From: Candidatus Vecturithrix granuli
GTDB taxonomy: Bacteria > Moduliflexota > Moduliflexia > Moduliflexales > Moduliflexaceae
Length of the DNA stretch: 39,114 bases
NCBI GenBank assembly: GCA_000739535.1
Contig: DF820463.1
Span: 505,377-544,490 of the forward strand
Reading direction: 5' to 3'
The notes under the pieces were generated by a model. It made no database searches and was not told the DNA's origin. It saw nothing but the letters and a program-made list of their open reading frames with translations. This document shows, piece by piece, positions 24,510-33,031 of this stretch; the first letter of the stretch is position 1; each line of letters begins with the position of its first letter. A program made the position numbers and the translations under genes.

Positions 24510-25538
24510 ATGAAAAAATTGGGTATTGGTATTGTGGTCGTATTTGTAGTCAGTGCATTAGCTTTTTCAGTGTGTGCACAAGAAAAAAAATCGCCGTTCA
24601 TCGGTGATCCGGAAGAAACCTATTACATGTGTGTGATGGTGTCTGGGGTGGAATACTGGTTCCCGGTCTATGAAATGTTTAAACAAGCAGGGCAACAATT
24701 AGGCGTCAAAACGGTGTATACCGGAACGCCGGAGTATGATGTCAACAAACAGATTGCGGTGTTTGACCAGATTCTTGCTAAAAAACCTGCCGGAATTTTG
24801 CTCCATCCAATGAATTCTGATCCCTTTATCGAGCCTATTAATCGGGCGGCTGAAATGGGGATTCCTGTTGTCACGTTCGCTGCTGATTCTCCTCTTAGTA
24901 AGCGGGTGTCATACGTAACTTCAGATAATTACAAAGAGGCCGCCCTTGCTGCGAAGTTTATCGCAGAGGATATGGGAGGAGTCGGAGAAGTTGCTGTACT
25001 TGAAAACCCGGGCCAGGATAACCATGATCGGCGGACAAATGGTTTTATTCAAAGTATAGAAGCAAACTATCCCAAGATGAAGGTCGTGGGTCGGGTCGCG
25101 TGCAATCAGGATCCGAACAAAGGCTATCAGGCTGTGTTGACCCTCGCACAAGCTCATCCGGAACTAGGCGCGGTGTTTATGCCTGAGGCCGTAACGGCGA
25201 TCGGAGCCGCTCAGGCTGCGAAGGAACTGGGTGGCAAGATCAGAGTTGTCTGCTGTGATGTGAGCGTGAAAATCCTGGATATGATTAAGGCCGGCGAGAT
25301 TTTTGCCGCTATCAACCCAGATCAGGGCGTTCAGGGATATATGGGAATGTTGCTGCTCTATCTGGCAAAGCACTCTGATATGATCGATCCGATGAACGAC
25401 TGGAAACAGGCCGGATATAACCCAATGTCTGTGCCCTATCTGGATAACGGCATGCACGTTGTCAACAAAGACAATGCGGACTTTTTCTACTGGGAAAAAT
25501 ACCTGGCACAAAGAGGCACCAAAGGGATCAATGAGTAA
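24510..25538 (+). CDS. CUT2-type sugar ABC transporter substrate-binding protein (transporter 2)
   Basis: A 342-residue periplasmic binding protein (Peripla_BP_4). The signal peptide is about 1-23 (VSALAFSVCA before QEKK), without a lipobox. The mature part shows QIAVFDQILAKKPAGILLHP (82-101), INRAAEMGIPVVTFAADSPL and GVQGYMGMLLLYLAKH, typical of ribose/xylose-type binding proteins. AAGGAGA lies upstream of the ATG. It opens the operon with the ATPase at 25680 and a single permease at 27210. The ligand is unknown; the adjacent LyxK-like kinase and 2-hydroxyacid dehydrogenase suggest a pentose, ketose or sugar acid. Confidence 0.88.
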   Translation: MKKLGIGIVVVFVVSALAFSVCAQEKKSPFIGDPEETYYMCVMVSGVEYWFPVYEMFKQAGQQLGVKTVYTGTPEYDVNKQIAVFDQILAKKPAGILLHPMNSDPFIEPINRAAEMGIPVVTFAADSPLSKRVSYVTSDNYKEAALAAKFIAEDMGGVGEVAVLENPGQDNHDRRTNGFIQSIEANYPKMKVVGRVACNQDPNKGYQAVLTLAQAHPELGAVFMPEAVTAIGAAQAAKELGGKIRVVCCDVSVKILDMIKAGEIFAAINPDQGVQGYMGMLLLYLAKHSDMIDPMNDWKQAGYNPMSVPYLDNGMHVVNKDNADFFYWEKYLAQRGTKGINE

Positions 25539-25560
25539 TATACGCGCATGCGCATGGACG

Positions 25561-25653
25561 GAGAAGTGGTGGAATGCCACCGCTTCTCTGAAAGATTAGA
25601 GGAGTGCAAAATTTATCTTGTAGGCTTCTGAGGGCAAACTAAAGTTTGCCCTC
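25561..25653. repeat. Two hairpins between binding-protein and ATPase genes (transporter 2)
   Basis: The first stem is 25561-25572 with 25577-25588 (GAGAAGTGGTGG, one G-T pair, 4-base loop). The second is 25630-25640 with 25643-25653 (GAGGGCAAACT, perfect, AA loop). Neither has a T tract, so they are more likely mRNA-stabilising or processing elements than terminators. The second lies 12 bases upstream of the ATPase Shine-Dalgarno site (25666-25673). Confidence 0.65.
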
Positions 25654-25679
25654 CAATCCGAGAACGGGAGGGACTTCCC

Positions 25680-27176
25680 ATGAGCGAGGAAATTGTTTTA
25701 GAAGTCAAAGGCATTGATAAAATATTTCCTGGGACTAAAGCGCTATCCGAGGTGAATTTTCAACTTCGCAAGGGAGAAATTCATGCCCTGGTTGGGGAAA
25801 ATGGCGCCGGAAAATCAACGTTAATGAATGTGATTGGTGGAATTCATCAGCCGGATGCCGGAGAAATTTTTGTCAACAATCAACATCGGCAGATTCGAAA
25901 CCCTCTTGAGGCTCAACAATGTGGGATTGGGTTTGTCCATCAGGAGATTGCGTTATGCCCGCATGTTACTGTCGCCGAAAATGTGTATATGGCGGCAGTG
26001 AATACTAGCAGGAAGCTTTTTGTCAATTATAAGACACTCTACAAAAAAACCACAGACGTTCTCAAATCGTTACATTCGATTAAACCGGATATAAAAGTCA
26101 AGGATCTCAGCATCTCTAACCAACAGGTGGTGGAAATTGCCAAAGCCTTGATCCTGAATTGTAAAATTTTGATCCTGGATGAGCCTACGGCGGCTTTAAC
26201 CGAAAATGAAACCAAAGCCCTGTTCAAGATTATGCAAGATTTAAAAAAACAGGGGATGAGCATTATCTATATCAGCCATCGTATGGCGGAAGTGTTTGGA
26301 CAATGTGACAGAGTATCTATTCTCAGAGATGGACATTATGTCGGAACCTATGTTGTGGCAGAAAGCACGTCGCAAGATGTGGTAAACAAGATGGTGGGCC
26401 GGGAGATCGGGGATATGTACCCATCGAAAATGGATGAAGAGGAAGATGACACCCGGGTGCTATTGGAAGTCAGACATCTGTCAAATAGTAACCGATTCAA
26501 AGATATTAATTTCAAGCTCTATAAAGGGGAAATTCTGGGACTTGCCGGATTGGTTGGAGCCGGAAGAAGCGAAGTCGCGAAGGCGATCTGTGGGCTCTAT
26601 CCGAAAGAAAATGGAGAGATTCTCTTTAAAGGAAAGCCTTTAGAGATTACCCAATATGAAGATGCTATCAAAAACGGGATTGTGTACTTGACAGAAGATC
26701 GCAAGGCAGAAGGGGTGTTCCTGGATTTGCCCCTCAAGCAAAATATCTCCGCGATGGATATCAAACAGGTATCATCGAAGGGATTTATTGACAAGAAGAA
26801 GGAAAATCGCCAGGCACGCAGTCTCTTAGAAAAACTGCGCGTGAAATACAGTTCTCTTTCTCAGAAAGCCTCTTCTCTTAGTGGTGGGAATCAACAGAAA
26901 TTGCTAATCGCCAAACTCTTATCTGTCAAGCCTGCTATCGTTTTAATGGATGAACCTACTCGCGGAATTGATGTAGGGGCCAAAGCAGAGATCCATCGGT
27001 TGCTTCGAGAACTGGCGATCCAGGGGATTGGCGTTATTATGATCTCTTCGGAACTGCCAGAAGTTATCGGAATGTGCGACCGGGTGTTAGTGATGCATGA
27101 GGGGACTCAATGTGGGATTCTGACCAGGGATGAAATCACAGAAAAGCGGATTATTCATCTCGCTTCCGGTTTATAA
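25680..27176 (+). CDS. CUT2-type sugar ABC transporter ATP-binding protein, tandem NBDs (transporter 2)
   Basis: A 498-residue fused double ATPase of the RbsA/XylG/MglA class. NBD1: Walker A GENGAGKST (39-47), signature LSISNQQ, Walker B ILILDEPTAALTENE. NBD2: degenerate Walker A GLVGAGRSE, signature LSGGNQQKLLIAK and Walker B IVLMDEPTRGIDVGAKAEI, fully conserved unlike transporter 1. The GGGAGGGA site at 25666-25673 sets the start. It energises the single permease encoded next, which presumably works as a homodimer. Confidence 0.92.
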   Translation: MSEEIVLEVKGIDKIFPGTKALSEVNFQLRKGEIHALVGENGAGKSTLMNVIGGIHQPDAGEIFVNNQHRQIRNPLEAQQCGIGFVHQEIALCPHVTVAENVYMAAVNTSRKLFVNYKTLYKKTTDVLKSLHSIKPDIKVKDLSISNQQVVEIAKALILNCKILILDEPTAALTENETKALFKIMQDLKKQGMSIIYISHRMAEVFGQCDRVSILRDGHYVGTYVVAESTSQDVVNKMVGREIGDMYPSKMDEEEDDTRVLLEVRHLSNSNRFKDINFKLYKGEILGLAGLVGAGRSEVAKAICGLYPKENGEILFKGKPLEITQYEDAIKNGIVYLTEDRKAEGVFLDLPLKQNISAMDIKQVSSKGFIDKKKENRQARSLLEKLRVKYSSLSQKASSLSGGNQQKLLIAKLLSVKPAIVLMDEPTRGIDVGAKAEIHRLLRELAIQGIGVIMISSELPEVIGMCDRVLVMHEGTQCGILTRDEITEKRIIHLASGL

Positions 27177-27209
27177 GAAGCATACATCACATAGAGGAGG
27201 GGTTGTGTT

Positions 27210-28223
27210 ATGGGGGGTATTATGGAACAAGAAGGGCAACAAGGATCACCAGAAGCACCTGGTGGAAAACTGACAAATATCATCAGGAAATTTGAGGGTT
27301 TCAGAGAAGGAACTCTGATTTTGATCATCATCTTTGTTTGTGTGGTAATGAGTTTTGCGTCACCCTACTTTTTGACCTGGCCCAGTATCAAGGCTATCTT
27401 GCTCTCGTTTTCGACAGAAGGGATTGTGGTCGTAGGGATGACCATTATGCTGATTGTCGGGGGGATTGATCTGTCAGTAGGAGCCGTCATGGCTCTTTCC
27501 ATGGTCATAGCGGGTAAACTGTTTCTATTAGGGTTAAACCCCTGGATAGCCAGTCTGGTTTCTATTATGATTTGTGGTCTCATTGGAGCTGCAATCGGAC
27601 TGTTTGTCACCCAATTAGGATTAAGCCATTTTATCACAACCCTGGCTTTTATGGGGATTGCCCGGGGCGCCTGCTATGTAATTACGGAGGGAACCCCGTT
27701 ATCCCTGTACACCCTACCGCCGAGTTTCAAGTTTATTGGACAAGGGAACATTTTTAAAAATCTTCCTTTCGTTATAGTCATCTTTTTCATTATCGTGATC
27801 ATCAGTGACTATTTTTTAAGAAATTCGACGCTTTTGCGGAAGGTATTTTACACGGGCAGCAACGAAAAGGCGGCGATGTATTCCGGGATTAACGTGTCAA
27901 AAGTGAAAATCGCTGTGGCAATGCTGTGCTCGTCGCTGACAGGACTTGCAGGTATTATCTTTATGTCGAAATTTGGGGCAGCGACTGCTAATTTTGGGAC
28001 TGGCCTTGAATTGACCGCCATTTCTGCGGCGGTCATTGGCGGCGCCAGCCTGACAGGTGGAGAAGGGACCGTCTTTGGCTCTATCCTGGGGATCGGTCTG
28101 GTTGCGACTATTACCGGCTCGATGATCCTGATGGATGTCTCAGTCTACTGGCAGGAGTTGATTAGAGGCTGCATTTTATTGACCGCAGTATCGCTCGATC
28201 ATCTCCGTCATCACAAAAAATAA
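27210..28223 (+). CDS. CUT2-type sugar ABC transporter permease (transporter 2)
   Basis: A 337-residue BPD_transp_2 permease. A 30-residue cytosolic N-terminus precedes the first helix (LILIIIFVCVVMSFA). Family marks are IVGGIDLSVGAVMALS (about 85-100) and AAVIGGASLTGGEGTVFGSI (about 270-289). Start ATG 27210 is preceded by GAGGAGGGG; a second in-frame ATG at 27222 is a weaker alternative. Only one permease gene is present, so a homodimeric channel is expected, as in ribose systems. The aldo-keto reductase gene follows 18 bases later. Confidence 0.9.
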   Translation: MGGIMEQEGQQGSPEAPGGKLTNIIRKFEGFREGTLILIIIFVCVVMSFASPYFLTWPSIKAILLSFSTEGIVVVGMTIMLIVGGIDLSVGAVMALSMVIAGKLFLLGLNPWIASLVSIMICGLIGAAIGLFVTQLGLSHFITTLAFMGIARGACYVITEGTPLSLYTLPPSFKFIGQGNIFKNLPFVIVIFFIIVIISDYFLRNSTLLRKVFYTGSNEKAAMYSGINVSKVKIAVAMLCSSLTGLAGIIFMSKFGAATANFGTGLELTAISAAVIGGASLTGGEGTVFGSILGIGLVATITGSMILMDVSVYWQELIRGCILLTAVSLDHLRHHKK

Positions 28224-28241
28224 ATAGGGAGGAAAAGATTT

Positions 28242-29237
28242 ATGAAAACTCGTAAGATAGGAACAACAGATATTGAAGCGTCAGTTGTCGCCCTGGGAAC
28301 CTGGGCTGTTGGAGGAGGAACCTGGTGGGGCGACTCCGATGATAAACAGTCTGTAAAAGCTATTCATGCGGCAATCGATGCCGGAGTAAATCTGATTGAC
28401 ACCGCTCCGGTGTATGGATGGGGAAGAAGCGAAGAAGTTGTCGGAAAAGCCATTCACGACCGGCGCGAGAAAGTCGTGCTTGCCACAAAATGCGGCCTCT
28501 GGTGGCATGATGATACCGGAAAGACCTTCTTTGAACTGGAAGGCCATGCGGTGAAACGAACCCTGGGGCCGAAAACGATCCGGCAGGAATTGGAAATCAG
28601 CCTCAAACGTCTCCAGACCGACTTCATTGACTTGTATCAAACTCATTGGCCGTCGCTCGACCCGGAACATGAACCGATTGCCGATACAATGGAGTGTCTG
28701 CTGCGCCTCAAAAAGGAAGGCAAAATTCGTGCGATTGGAGCATCAAATGTTGATATTGCCCTGATTAAAGCGTACCAGGCAGTCGGCGTGCTTGATGCTA
28801 TACAACCACGCTATAGCATGTTGGATCGAGCAATTGAACAAGAGCTGATTCCCTATTGTCTTGAACACCATCTAAGTACATTGGTTTATTCTCCGCTTGA
28901 ACAGGGATTGTTGACAGGAAAGATCACAAAAGAGCAAACGTTTAAAGAAGGAGAATTTCGGAATCAACTCGTCTGGTTCAAACCGGAAAACCGCGAGAAA
29001 GTGATTGATATGCTGGAGGGGTGGCAAGACCTCACCGAAAAATATCGCTGTACGCTTGCGCAGCTTGTTATTGCCTGGACAGTGGAACAACCAGGAATCA
29101 CATTTGCGCTTTGTGGAGCGCGAAAGCCTGAACATAGCATACAAAATGCGAAAGCCGGCGATCTCTCCCTTGAACCAAACGACATTCAACGGATGCGTCA
29201 TGATGTTGAAGCGCTAGGTCAACCAATAGGGGCGTAG
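28242..29237 (+). CDS. Aldo/keto reductase (YdjG-like)
   Basis: A 331-residue NAD(P)H-dependent carbonyl reductase with the AKR TIM barrel. The catalytic tetrad is complete: D53 and Y58 (NLIDTAPVYGWG), K83 (VVLATKCG) and H135 (DLYQTHWP). The C-terminal cofactor loop reads ITFALCGARKPEH. By recollection it is close to Escherichia coli YdjG (THWP, YSPLEQGLLTGKIT, MLEGWQDL), which reduces aldehydes such as methylglyoxal and belongs to a sugar cluster with a kinase, an aldolase and a zinc dehydrogenase. Here it may interconvert a sugar and a polyol or reduce an aldehyde intermediate. AGGGAGGA precedes the ATG. Confidence 0.9.
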   Translation: MKTRKIGTTDIEASVVALGTWAVGGGTWWGDSDDKQSVKAIHAAIDAGVNLIDTAPVYGWGRSEEVVGKAIHDRREKVVLATKCGLWWHDDTGKTFFELEGHAVKRTLGPKTIRQELEISLKRLQTDFIDLYQTHWPSLDPEHEPIADTMECLLRLKKEGKIRAIGASNVDIALIKAYQAVGVLDAIQPRYSMLDRAIEQELIPYCLEHHLSTLVYSPLEQGLLTGKITKEQTFKEGEFRNQLVWFKPENREKVIDMLEGWQDLTEKYRCTLAQLVIAWTVEQPGITFALCGARKPEHSIQNAKAGDLSLEPNDIQRMRHDVEALGQPIGA

Positions 29238-29273
29238 GACGAACGTTTTCGAAAAAGACAAAGGGAGTGTGCT

Positions 29274-30023
29274 ATGGAATTAGGATTACAAGGCAAAAAT
29301 GCGATTGTGACAGGGGCAGCAGGAGGAATCGGAAAGGCGATTGCCCTGGCTTTGAGCGAAGAAGGAGCGAATGTAGCCATTGGCGACATTCGTGATGCCG
29401 ATGATGTTGTCCGGGAATGTGAACAATTTGGCGTCAAAGCGGTGTCAATCCCAACTGATTTGACGAAAGCTGATGATTGTATCAACCTTGTCAAGAAAGC
29501 GGAAGAAAGTCTGGGACCGATCGATATTTTGATCAACAATGCCGGTTTATGGCCGACCAATTTAGTGAAGGATATTCCATTGCAAGAATGGCATAAAACA
29601 GTTGATATTAATTTAACTGCCGTGTTTTTAACCTGCCAGGCTCTGGTGCAAAAAGTCCTGGCGGAAAAACGGAAGGCAAAAATTTTAAATGTGACTTCAC
29701 AAGCGGCATTTAATGGGTCAACCACCGGACACGCCCACTATGCGGCGAGTAAGTCCGGTGTGGTTACATTTACAATTTCACTTGCCCGCGAGGTCAGCAA
29801 GCAGGGGATTAATGTCAATGCCATCGCATTGGGTCTTGTGGAAACGGGCATGTCCGCGGAAGCTCTGGCGAAGAATAGAGAATACTATGAAAAACGGATT
29901 ATGATTGGCCGGATTGCGCGACCTGAAGAAATTGCGAAACTGGCAATCTTTTTAGTGTCGGAACCGGCAAACTACGTGACCGGTTCGACTTTTGACGCAA
30001 CCGGCGGAATGCTCTCGCGATAA
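29274..30023 (+). CDS. Short-chain dehydrogenase/reductase (classical SDR)
   Basis: A 249-residue classical SDR. Cofactor motif TGAAGGIG (13-20), acidic D38 after beta2 (VAIGDIRD), which favours NAD(H), NNAG (88-91), catalytic S142 (NVTSQAAF), and Y156 and K160 in HYAASKSG. C-terminal NYVTGSTFDATGGM is typical of FabG-like sugar and polyol dehydrogenases. It probably oxidises a polyol or sugar acid at a secondary alcohol. It is 36 bases after the aldo-keto reductase and ends this transcription block; a 437-base gap follows. Confidence 0.9.
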   Translation: MELGLQGKNAIVTGAAGGIGKAIALALSEEGANVAIGDIRDADDVVRECEQFGVKAVSIPTDLTKADDCINLVKKAEESLGPIDILINNAGLWPTNLVKDIPLQEWHKTVDINLTAVFLTCQALVQKVLAEKRKAKILNVTSQAAFNGSTTGHAHYAASKSGVVTFTISLAREVSKQGINVNAIALGLVETGMSAEALAKNREYYEKRIMIGRIARPEEIAKLAIFLVSEPANYVTGSTFDATGGMLSR

Positions 30024-30064
30024 TTGCCGGATAAACAGTGTATAGTGATCCCATGTGAGTTGTG

Positions 30065-30114
30065 TCTCGACTCCGCTCGACAGCCGCCCGGTCACTGAGC
30101 GAAGTCGAAGTGAC
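30065..30114. repeat. REP-like palindrome
   Basis: TCTCGACTCCGCTCGA (30065-30080) is identical to 7493-7508. The adjoining 30091-30114 forms a GTCACT...AGTGAC hairpin. It follows the SDR stop in a 437-bp gap without a supported conventional gene. Confidence 0.55.
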
Positions 30115-30166
30115 ATGACACAAATGATTTAGGATGTCTATAGAAAGTTTATGGCGTATTTTTTGT

Positions 30167-30199
30167 ATGTTGTTGTGTGGACAGTCCACATAACAACAT
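30167..30199. promoter_or_regulatory. 33-bp imperfect palindrome, possible operator
   Basis: Arms ATGTTGTTGTGTGGA and TCCACATAACAACAT pair at all but one position around the central CAG (outer 8 bp and inner 6 bp match). Unlike the REP-like elements it has a single dyad with AT-rich flanks and lies upstream of the transporter 3 genes, so a regulator-binding site is plausible. It could bind the locus RpiR protein or another factor; no second copy was noticed. Confidence 0.35.
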
Positions 30200-30318
30200 G
30201 CAAATTTGATATATACCCTGGTACTGGTTGAGTTCTGTTGGAATACCTGTGAAAACCAAAATATGCTTGTTTTCCCCACCAATTCAATTGAACCAGCGCA
30301 TCAGGGAGGAGGGAGAAT

Positions 30319-30342
30319 ATGAAAAAGACATGGCTCACTTAA
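30319..30342 (+). CDS. Possible 7-codon leader peptide (MKKTWLT)
   Basis: A tiny reading frame with a very strong Shine-Dalgarno region (GGGAGGAGGGAG, 30304-30315) lies 118 bases before the transporter 3 binding-protein gene. Its stop codon TAA (30340-30342) falls at and in the loop of a hairpin, CTCACTT (30334-30340) with AAGTGAG (30344-30350). This could be a translated leader that controls downstream expression, or the remnant of a truncated signal-peptide gene. Not a confident gene. Confidence 0.3.
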   Translation: MKKTWLT

Positions 30343-30460
30343 GAAGTGAGAAACTGATAAGAGGGGTTATACGTAAGCTAAGTGCGTACAATAAGGGCGT
30401 TTGTAAAAACTTCAAAATCGAACATCTATAAGGTAATTATAGAGTAGGGAGGAAGACACA

Positions 30461-31486
30461 ATGAAAAAGATTATTTTATTACTCGTTATAGCAGCTCTGG
30501 TTGTTCCTGCCTCTTATGCGGCAGATAAACCTTTGAAGATCGCGTATTTTGTCTCCGATCTGAAGGTCGGATTCCATCAGGCGCAAGCCTACTGGGCCAA
30601 AATATATGCCAAGGAGCAATATGGGGCAGATGTCCAGGTTTTTGATGGAAAGTCCGATGTCGCTACCATGACCGCAAATATTGATCAGGTCATTGCCCAG
30701 GGTATGGATATGGCCACTCTGCATGTTTGGCAGCCAGAAGCTGCGAAACCCGGCATTGAAGCCGCCCTGGAAAAGGGAATAACCATGGCCAGTTTCTTCG
30801 AGACACAGGCCGTGGATATCCCTGTAGTCAGACATGATGAAGCTGCTGTTTCCTTCCAGATGGGCAAAATTGCGGCGGAACAGTGGAAGAAAGCTCATCC
30901 TGATAAACCCATTGTGTTTGTCCAATTAGGCTGGCCGGATAATGAAGCGGTCGCTGAGGGACGGACGAATCCGTTCGTCGAGGGGGTTTTGTCGGTAGCC
31001 CCGGATGCGAAAAATCTCGGTTGTATGGATGCCAGTAAAGGCGCGGATGCCGCAAAGAAGATCATTCAAGACCTGGTTCAGGCAAATCCGGACCTTTGCA
31101 TCATCTACTCGGAAGCGGCAAATTTGACGGATGGCACCATGCCCGGATTGAGAGCGGTTGGCAGAGGCAAGATGGAGAATGGTGTGCCGTTGACTGAAAT
31201 CGTTGCCAGCGTGGACTGCCCGGAAAACGAGTTAATAGAGATTTACGATCCGAGTTCTTCATTGAAAATGTCACTGGCTCTTCCGCCAAAAGAAACCGGC
31301 ATGTTTCGAATTGACAATCTGATGGACATCAGGAATGGAAAAATTCCGCAGGTTGATCCGGCGAACAAGAAACCACTCTATATTCCGGCTTCTCTCGTTG
31401 GGTATTGGAGCATGAAACCAGAAGAAGCCGTGCAATGGTACAATGAGCAGTTCCAGGCTGAGGTTAAACTGCCTGAATACAAATAA
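30461..31486 (+). CDS. CUT2-type sugar ABC transporter substrate-binding protein (transporter 3)
   Basis: A 341-residue periplasmic binding protein. The signal peptide is about 1-20 (LLLVIAALVVPASYA before ADKP), cleaved by signal peptidase I. The Peripla_BP_4 pattern is present: NIDQVIAQGMDMATLHVWQP (73-92), IEAALEKGITMASFFETQA and DLVQANPDLCIIYSEAANL. It differs from the other two binding proteins in the window (WQPEAAKPG in the ligand-cleft position, and a PDNEAVAEGR segment), so another ligand is likely. AGGGAGGA (30446-30453) precedes the ATG. The operon continues with one ATPase and two permeases. Confidence 0.88.
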   Translation: MKKIILLLVIAALVVPASYAADKPLKIAYFVSDLKVGFHQAQAYWAKIYAKEQYGADVQVFDGKSDVATMTANIDQVIAQGMDMATLHVWQPEAAKPGIEAALEKGITMASFFETQAVDIPVVRHDEAAVSFQMGKIAAEQWKKAHPDKPIVFVQLGWPDNEAVAEGRTNPFVEGVLSVAPDAKNLGCMDASKGADAAKKIIQDLVQANPDLCIIYSEAANLTDGTMPGLRAVGRGKMENGVPLTEIVASVDCPENELIEIYDPSSSLKMSLALPPKETGMFRIDNLMDIRNGKIPQVDPANKKPLYIPASLVGYWSMKPEEAVQWYNEQFQAEVKLPEYK

Positions 31487-31495
31487 ACGTACCTG

Positions 31496-31527
31496 AGACC
31501 TGTCAGGTTCCAAAGCCTGACAGGTCT
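31496..31527. repeat. Hairpin between binding-protein and ATPase genes (transporter 3)
   Basis: A 12-bp perfect stem (AGACCTGTCAGG at 31496-31507, CCTGACAGGTCT at 31516-31527) with an 8-base loop, 9 bases after the binding-protein stop. Only three T residues trail it. The arm is related to the palindrome at 20357-20389. It probably protects the upstream mRNA or attenuates the ATPase and permease genes. Confidence 0.65.
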
Positions 31528-31543
31528 TTCAACGGGGAGTAAA

Positions 31544-33031
31544 ATGATGAGCGATAATGTTCTGGAAATTCAAAACCTGACCAAGGATTTTCCCGGTGTA
31601 AGGGCCGTGAATGACGTCAGTTTCAATATCAAAAGAAATACCGTGCATTGCCTGGTTGGAGAAAACGGAGCCGGAAAATCCACGCTGATCAAAATCCTCA
31701 CTGGCGCTTATGACAGGACGAGCGGGACCATCCTGTTGAACGGGAGCGACTATGAGGCTCATAATCCCAGGGAGGCAAAACAACAAGGGATCAGTACCTT
31801 GTTTCAGGAGTTGAATGTGGTTGACCAACTGACGGTTGAAGAAAACCTGACACTTGGCATGGAGGATACCTGGTTTGGTTTTTTGAAAAAAACGGATAAA
31901 ATTAAAAATATGGTGAATGTGCTGGAAAGCATTGACCCGTCGATCTCCCCAAAACAACGGGTATCGAGTTTGAGTGTCGCCCAAAAACAAATGGTGGAAA
32001 TCGCCCGAGCTGTTGCCTCGGAATCTGATATTATTATTATGGACGAACCGACGGCGGCGATTTCCGAAGAAGAAACGCAGCGGCTCTTTACAATCATCAA
32101 AGGCTTGAAAGAGAAAAATGTGTCCGTGATCTACATTTCCCACAGATTGGATGAAATTTTTAAACTCGGCGATTACGTGACGGTCATGCGTGATGGGAAA
32201 CATATTGATACCAGGCCGCTTTCTGAGGTTAAAGATCGCGCCGAACTAATTAAATTAATGATTGGAAAAACAGTGTATGAACAATATGTTATGAGGAATC
32301 TCGAAAACGCAGAGAATCTGCTGGAGGTCAGCAATATCTGCAACAAAAAGCTTAAGGAAATTTCCTTTCATGTCAAGCGTGGCGAGATCGTGGGGTTTTA
32401 TGGACTGGTAGGGGCCGGGAAAACTGAACTCGCCCGGGCCATATATGGCGCAGACAACTACACTGGTGAGATCGTATTCAAAGGGAAAAAGCTGGAACAA
32501 TCCCCAGATAAAGCGATCAGCGCAGGAATTGCCATGGTGCCTGAAGAAAGAAGAACGCAGGGACTTTTCACGCTTCTCACGATCAGAAATAATATCCCGG
32601 TGATGAATATGCAAAAAATCTCACACGCCGGATTTATTGATGCGAAAAAAGAATGGAACTCCACAGTAGAATATATTGATAAACTGGGGATTATGACAAA
32701 CAGCGTTGAAAAAGAAACTGCCAAGCTTTCGGGCGGAAATCAGCAAAAAGTCGTTTTTTCCAAGTGCCTGTTTGCCGATGCCGATCTGCTCATCCTGGAC
32801 GAACCAACCCGGGGGATCGATGTTGGAGCCAAAAGTGAGATTTACAAAATTATCCGCCAGTTATCAGAAGAAGGCAAATCAATCGTCTTTTGTTCTTCCG
32901 AGCTGCCTGAAATTATGAATATGTGCGACAGAATCTTCCTGTTGTATGACGGAAGAATCAAAGCGGGAATGGCGAATAGTAAAGAGATTGACAGTGAAAA
33001 GATTATTCATATTGTGACAGGGGGCGAATAA
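31544..33031 (+). CDS. CUT2-type sugar ABC transporter ATP-binding protein, tandem NBDs (transporter 3)
   Basis: A 495-residue fused double ATPase. NBD1: Walker A GENGAGKST (39-47), signature LSVAQKQ, Walker B IIIMDEPTAAISEEE. NBD2: GLVGAGKTE, here with a Lys that makes the Walker A motif nearly canonical, signature LSGGNQQK, Walker B LLILDEPTRGIDVGAKSEI. GGGGAG precedes the ATG. Its TAA overlaps the next ATG by one base, so permease translation is coupled. It serves the two following permeases. Confidence 0.92.
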   Translation: MMSDNVLEIQNLTKDFPGVRAVNDVSFNIKRNTVHCLVGENGAGKSTLIKILTGAYDRTSGTILLNGSDYEAHNPREAKQQGISTLFQELNVVDQLTVEENLTLGMEDTWFGFLKKTDKIKNMVNVLESIDPSISPKQRVSSLSVAQKQMVEIARAVASESDIIIMDEPTAAISEEETQRLFTIIKGLKEKNVSVIYISHRLDEIFKLGDYVTVMRDGKHIDTRPLSEVKDRAELIKLMIGKTVYEQYVMRNLENAENLLEVSNICNKKLKEISFHVKRGEIVGFYGLVGAGKTELARAIYGADNYTGEIVFKGKKLEQSPDKAISAGIAMVPEERRTQGLFTLLTIRNNIPVMNMQKISHAGFIDAKKEWNSTVEYIDKLGIMTNSVEKETAKLSGGNQQKVVFSKCLFADADLLILDEPTRGIDVGAKSEIYKIIRQLSEEGKSIVFCSSELPEIMNMCDRIFLLYDGRIKAGMANSKEIDSEKIIHIVTGGE

